A DNA stretch of 9,354 bases from Actinomycetota bacterium (lineage in GTDB: Bacteria > Margulisbacteria > Marinamargulisbacteria > SXXA01): assembly GCA_005791325.1 (NCBI GenBank), contig SXXA01000086.1:1-9354 (forward strand), written 5' to 3'. Below, one piece after another: positions 6,481 to 9,354 of the stretch. Each line of letters opens with the position of its first letter. Positions within the stretch are counted from its first letter, which is position 1. The notes beneath the pieces were generated by a model. It saw only the letters and a program-made list of their open reading frames with translations. It was not told the DNA's origin and did no database searches. A program made the position numbers and the translations under genes.

Positions 6481-6509
6481 ATGACCCTTATATTTTTACA
6501 TGATATAAG
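6481..6509 (+). promoter_or_regulatory. Candidate proximal promoter for mutY-ispE
   Basis: ATGACC (4 of 6) and TATAAG (5 of 6) are separated by 17 bases, giving a start near 6516, about 36 bases before the mutY ATG. The -10 hexamer and most of the spacer sit inside a perfect inverted repeat, so a bound dimeric regulator there would block or remodel this promoter. Confidence 0.35.
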
Positions 6510-6510
6510 G
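6486..6510. repeat. Perfect inverted repeat upstream of mutY (possible operator)
   Basis: CCTTATAT and ATATAAGG are exact inverted copies separated by nine bases. Centre-to-centre spacing of the arms is 17 bases, close to one and a half helical turns. It overlaps the candidate proximal mutY promoter. There is no long T run on either side that would make it a strong terminator, and a terminator is not needed between divergent genes, so a protein-binding site or leader hairpin is more likely. Confidence 0.45.
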
Positions 6511-6551
6511 ATTTTCTTGGATCGTATCAACCGGTTTGAATCGAGTCAATT

Positions 6552-7679
6552 ATGATACCCATTTTACCTGCTCAATCTAGCTCAACACTCCCGATGGAGT
6601 GGGTCTCCACCATGCTAACATGGTACACCTCCCATCACCGCCCCTTGCCTTGGCGATTAACCCCTAGTCCCTATCGCACATGGATTAGTGAAGTGATGTC
6701 GCAACAAACCCAATTGGGTACCGTTGTTCCTTATTTTGATCGATTTACCCAGCAAATTCCTGATATTCCCACATTGGCCGCTGTCGATCAGAACCACTTA
6801 TTAAAATTATGGGAAGGATTGGGATATTACCGGCGCGCTATTAACCTGCAAACAGCCGCTCAACAAATGATGGAACACTGGAATGGGGCTTTGCCGACCA
6901 CTTACCATGATTTGCAATCGTTGTCTGGGGTGGGGCCCTATGTGGCGGCCGCCATTGCATCCATCGCCTTCGAGCAACCCATTCCCGTGGTGGATGGTAA
7001 TGTATTACGGGTGTTCACTCGGTTTTGGGGAATTGAATTGGATATTCGATTACCCAAAACCAAACAATATTTATTCGATGCACTGCTTCCCCATATTCAC
7101 GCGTCTGGTCATCCGTCTTATTTTAATCAAGCCATGATGGAAATTGGGGCCTTGCGATGCCATCCTCAATCCCCGCAATGTAGCATGTGCCCATTGTCTG
7201 AAGACTGCGTAGCCTTTCAACAAAATCGAACCGCTAGTCTACCCGTTAAATCCAAAAAATCCCCCACTCCTCATTACACCATTGGGGTGGGAGTCATTTT
7301 GCATCATGGTCACGTGGTCATTGGTCAGCGTCCTGTAACTGCCATGCTGGGGGGGTTGTATGAATTTCCCGGTGGTAAACAATGGCCGAATGAGCCCATT
7401 GAATCGACAGTGATTCGGGAAATTAATGAAGAAACAGGCCTATGCGTCACGTTAAATCGCCATCTTGCCACAATTCAGCATGCTTACACTCATTTTAAGA
7501 TAACCATGATCGCGCATGAATGTGCCGTATCCCCCATCACCCCATCCCTTCCGGATTTAGCCCCCCCTTTTCAGTGGGTTCCAATTGAAACGTTGCCCCA
7601 ATACCCATTCCCCAAAGCCAACTTAAGCCTACTTAAGCATTTACTCCCCCCTTCCCCACCTCAACCGGTTTTAACCTAA
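6552..7679 (+). CDS. mutY: A/G-specific adenine glycosylase MutY with an intact Nudix box
   Basis: Removes adenine mispaired with 8-oxoguanine, the MutY step of the GO repair system. The product has 375 residues. The helix-hairpin-helix glycosylase domain shows SEVMSQQTQ with the catalytic Glu at 47, LSGVGPYVAAAI at 124-135 and VVDGNVLRV with the catalytic Asp at 148. The iron-sulfur loop has cysteines at 203, 210, 213 and 219 with the exact 6-2-5 spacing. The C-terminal MutT-like domain (about 242-345) keeps a full Nudix signature at 275-297 with R289, E290, E293 and E294, and an HAYTHFKI segment at 310-317 that corresponds to the 8-oxoG recognition loop. No clear Shine-Dalgarno sequence precedes the ATG at 6552; an ATG at 6594 is an alternative that keeps all motifs. 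It is followed after 2 nt by ispE. Confidence 0.95.
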   Translation: MIPILPAQSSSTLPMEWVSTMLTWYTSHHRPLPWRLTPSPYRTWISEVMSQQTQLGTVVPYFDRFTQQIPDIPTLAAVDQNHLLKLWEGLGYYRRAINLQTAAQQMMEHWNGALPTTYHDLQSLSGVGPYVAAAIASIAFEQPIPVVDGNVLRVFTRFWGIELDIRLPKTKQYLFDALLPHIHASGHPSYFNQAMMEIGALRCHPQSPQCSMCPLSEDCVAFQQNRTASLPVKSKKSPTPHYTIGVGVILHHGHVVIGQRPVTAMLGGLYEFPGGKQWPNEPIESTVIREINEETGLCVTLNRHLATIQHAYTHFKITMIAHECAVSPITPSLPDLAPPFQWVPIETLPQYPFPKANLSLLKHLLPPSPPQPVLT

Positions 7680-7681
7680 CC

Positions 7682-8521
7682 ATGCCAGCCCCCACCATAA
7701 TCCGTAGCAATGCAAAATTGAACATTAATCTTCGGGTATTGCCCCCCGATTCCAGTGGGTACCACCCCATTCAGTCTACCTTTCAACTCATTCACTGCTT
7801 TGATACCATCACGATTCAGTCGTCCGATTCATGTTGTGTCACGGTTACCCCACCATTACCATCCCGTGGACCCAATATTGTAGACAAGGTGTTGTCCTTG
7901 TTAGAAAACCGACTCCATACCCCAGTGGCCATTCATATCCAAAAACACATCCCAGTGGGTGGGGGATTGGGAGGCGGAAGTAGCAATGCTGCCAGCGTTA
8001 TCAAAGCCATTGATCCGTGGCTATCTGCCCCTTTACACCCGTTAGAACAATTGGAGTTGGCCACCCAAGTTGGCATGGATGTACCCTTTTTTTTGTATGG
8101 GGCCTGTGCATCGGTGAGCGGGTACGGTGAACGGGTTACACCCATTGCACCCATGTATCAAGGCGCTGTTGATTTAATCATTCCACCCATTGGTATTGGG
8201 TCAGCCGATGCCTACCATCGCTTGGATGTTATGAGACAAACCACACCTCACTGGATCCATGATTCCCAAAATGATTTTAAACCCATTGTATGGCAACTTA
8301 TTCCAGAGCTGGCTGCCATTGATGAAGAACTGGCGCCCTATCATCGGGGCCTTCAACTATCTGGATCGGGTTCCGTGTGTTACATACTGCAGTCCCCCTT
8401 TACCACACCTGCTAAACGTGACGCTTTTATGTCGCGCTTACCGCGAGGATTTGGGTATATTCAAACCCATTGGATCACCGATGCCCACCACCCTCACCCC
8501 GAGTCCCCCCCAGTTGTATAG
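7682..8521 (+). CDS. ispE: 4-diphosphocytidyl-2-C-methyl-D-erythritol kinase IspE
   Basis: Phosphorylates CDP-methylerythritol with ATP in the MEP pathway to IPP and DMAPP. The product has 279 residues and is a GHMP-family kinase: AKLNINLRV at 11-19 with the catalytic-site Lys at 12, the ATP-binding glycine-rich loop PVGGGLGGGSSNAA at 91-104, GMDVPFFLYG at 131-140 with the active-site Asp at 133, NDFKPI near 197-202, and LSGSGSVCY at 226-234 (GHMP C-terminal motif). It starts 2 nt after the mutY stop, with no evident Shine-Dalgarno sequence, suggesting coupling to mutY. Its last 15 or so codons encode a His/Pro-rich tail beyond the conserved fold and overlap the end of cutA on the other strand. 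A run of eight T lies in the codons for the conserved PFFL segment. Confidence 0.95.
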   Translation: MPAPTIIRSNAKLNINLRVLPPDSSGYHPIQSTFQLIHCFDTITIQSSDSCCVTVTPPLPSRGPNIVDKVLSLLENRLHTPVAIHIQKHIPVGGGLGGGSSNAASVIKAIDPWLSAPLHPLEQLELATQVGMDVPFFLYGACASVSGYGERVTPIAPMYQGAVDLIIPPIGIGSADAYHRLDVMRQTTPHWIHDSQNDFKPIVWQLIPELAAIDEELAPYHRGLQLSGSGSVCYILQSPFTTPAKRDAFMSRLPRGFGYIQTHWITDAHHPHPESPPVV

Positions 8522-8834
8522 AATCCCCCACCCAAGCCCCGTATGCATGGCTTCCAACCCCAGTCAACATAACCAGTTGTGGCAACTGATACGGATGGTG
8601 GGTTGCCACATACGCTTGTATGTCCTCCCAAAAGGTGGGTCTGGTTTTACATACCAACCGGTATTCCATGGCTGTTTCGATCACCCCCTGCCAGCGGTAT
8701 CGACTACAAATGGGACCTTCAATTTGAACACACGCCACGAGCTTGGCCTCAAGCAACCCCATCGCCAATTTTGAGGCCTCCGATTCCGTGGCCACCGTGG
8801 TGGTGACCACGCCAATATCAGTCGAGATCGCCAT
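8475..8834 (-). CDS. cutA: CutA1-family divalent-cation tolerance protein
   Basis: CutA proteins are small trimers with a PII-like ferredoxin fold, linked to tolerance of copper and other divalent ions; their molecular role is still unclear. The product has 119 residues. Family marks are GVVTTTVATESEASKLA near the start, LVACVQIEGPICSRYRWQG (about 32-50) matching the LAACVNI...SIYRWEG pattern, a KTR strand, and ATHHPYQLPQLVML (about 77-90) matching HPYEVPEI, then GAWVGDSI. The last 13 residues (QLGGTRGEGGGHR) go beyond the usual fold and lie in the overlap with ispE. The ATG at 8834 is 17 nt inside the ilvD end. No signal peptide is visible, so it is cytoplasmic. Confidence 0.92.
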   Translation of the reverse strand: MAISTDIGVVTTTVATESEASKLAMGLLEAKLVACVQIEGPICSRYRWQGVIETAMEYRLVCKTRPTFWEDIQAYVATHHPYQLPQLVMLTGVGSHAYGAWVGDSIQLGGTRGEGGGHR

Positions 8835-9354
8835 CCGTCACCGCCCCCATGCTGGCCGAGGACACCAATGCCGCATATTTTGCCAATACCCCGCGGGTAT
8901 AGCGTGGCGCAGGGGGATGCCACCCATCGGCCCGTTTTCGAAGTTCTTGCTCAGACACATGCAACGTCAAGGTATCGGCCTTGGCGTCGATGGTAATTTG
9001 ATCCCCATTGTGAATGAAGGCGATGGGGCCACCTTCCGATGCCTCGGGGCTCACATGCCCCACCACAAACCCATGAGTCCCACCCGAAAACCGGCCATCG
9101 GTAATGAGTGCCACCTGATCTCCCAAGCCCCGACCCATCACAGCGGCCGTTGGACTCAACATTTCACGCATGCCGGGTCCCCCTTTGGGACCTTCATATC
9201 GAATCACAATCACATGTCCCGCTTGTACCCCCCCCTTTAAAATGGCTTGCAATGCCTCTTCTTCCGATTCAAACACAATGGCCTTGCCTGTAAATACCGA
9301 CCCTTCTTTACCTGAAATTTTGGCCACCGCCCCATCGGGAGCCAAATTACCGTA
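8818..9354 (-). CDS. ilvD: Dihydroxy-acid dehydratase IlvD, C-terminal part (5' end outside window)
   Basis: Dehydrates 2,3-dihydroxy-isovalerate and 2,3-dihydroxy-3-methylvalerate to the keto acids of valine, leucine and isoleucine, with an iron-sulfur cluster. About 178 C-terminal residues of a protein normally near 555-560 are present. The frame is open to the right edge and begins YGNLAPDGAVAKISG, a conserved block; a TTG at 9345 is an internal codon, not a start. Further marks are YEGPKGGPGMREML and LITDGRFSGGTHG followed by GHVSPEASEGGPIAF, all typical of IlvD/Edd dehydratases, and the last of these points to IlvD. Sugar-acid dehydratases of the same family are a less likely alternative. 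The gene overlaps cutA by 17 nt. The GGVQAG codons contain a run of eight G. Confidence 0.95.
   Translation of the reverse strand, partial: YGNLAPDGAVAKISGKEGSVFTGKAIVFESEEEALQAILKGGVQAGHVIVIRYEGPKGGPGMREMLSPTAAVMGRGLGDQVALITDGRFSGGTHGFVVGHVSPEASEGGPIAFIHNGDQITIDAKADTLTLHVSEQELRKRADGWHPPAPRYTRGVLAKYAALVSSASMGAVTDGDLD

Larger units (their letters stand above)
6314..6551. other. Divergent control region between nusA and mutY
   Basis: These 238 bases separate the two divergent transcription units. I see no tRNA, no conserved small gene and no riboswitch that I recognise. The region holds back-to-back promoter-like hexamers around 6415-6456, a second promoter-like pair for mutY at 6481-6509 overlapped by a perfect 8-bp inverted repeat, and a 6-bp leader hairpin in front of the nusA ribosome binding site. 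Short open frames here have no ribosome binding sites and no recognisable sequence. Confidence 0.55.

Noticed and set aside
6275..6484. Small open frame in the nusA-mutY control region
   Set aside because: Begins inside nusA on the opposite strand, has no ribosome binding site and covers the candidate promoters.
8259..8774. 171-codon open frame on the + strand across the ispE end and cutA
   Set aside because: Its first half is out of frame in conserved ispE and its second half is antisense to cutA; no family features.
8743..9240. 165-codon open frame on the + strand opposite cutA and ilvD
   Set aside because: Antisense to conserved IlvD motifs; no recognisable domain or ribosome binding site.
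9343..9345. TTG as the start of ilvD
   Set aside because: The frame is open to the window edge and the codons before it complete the conserved GNLAP block, so it is internal.

Overview
The window is a compact stretch of bacterial chromosome with housekeeping genes and almost no spare DNA. Conserved motifs identify ten genes. An eleventh reading frame is only glimpsed at the left edge. No insertion sequence, phage gene, CRISPR array, tRNA or rRNA was seen. The organism should be a free-living or at least biosynthetically capable bacterium: it has MEP-pathway isoprenoid synthesis (ispE), branched-chain amino acid synthesis (ilvD) and a bacterial-type NusA/IF2. I cannot name the phylum from the sequence. 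Base composition looks near 50% GC. The + strand tends to be richer in C than G even where it is the coding strand, and runs of 7 to 9 C are common.

Layout. Positions 1-48 (-) hold the first 16 codons of an unidentified gene that runs off the left edge. Positions 49-229 are intergenic and include a run of nine C. Positions 230-6313 (-) are one tightly packed operon read right to left: nusA, infB, rbfA, a DHH-family nanoRNase/pAp phosphatase gene, truB, ribF. Every junction abuts or overlaps (0, 1, 44, 14 and 4 nt), which implies strong translational coupling. Positions 6314-6551 are a divergent control region with candidate promoters for both sides and two inverted repeats. Positions 6552-8521 (+) hold mutY and ispE, 2 nt apart. 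From the right edge, ilvD (3' part only) and cutA (-) converge on ispE; ilvD and cutA overlap by 17 nt, and cutA and ispE overlap tail to tail by 47 bp.

How the genes work together. The long operon is the classic transcription-to-translation module: NusA (elongation, pausing, termination), IF2 (initiator tRNA delivery), RbfA (30S maturation), TruB (tRNA pseudouridine 55), with an RNA-end-clearing DHH phosphoesterase and the FMN/FAD synthetase RibF at the tail. rimP, often the first gene of this cluster, is not directly upstream of nusA here. MutY repairs A:8-oxoG mispairs, and its C-terminal domain keeps an intact Nudix hydrolase signature. IspE is a MEP-pathway kinase. IlvD is a metal-cluster dehydratase of Val/Ile/Leu synthesis, and CutA is a small protein linked to metal tolerance.

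The most unusual points are: (1) NusA carries a C-terminal IF2_N-like module and ends in a TAG that directly abuts, in the same frame, the ATG of IF2, which itself starts with two IF2_N modules; (2) MutY has both its 8-oxoG recognition region and a complete Nudix box; (3) a perfect inverted repeat lies over a candidate mutY promoter; (4) there are long gene overlaps, including low-complexity tails encoded on opposite strands. None of these proves a new system.
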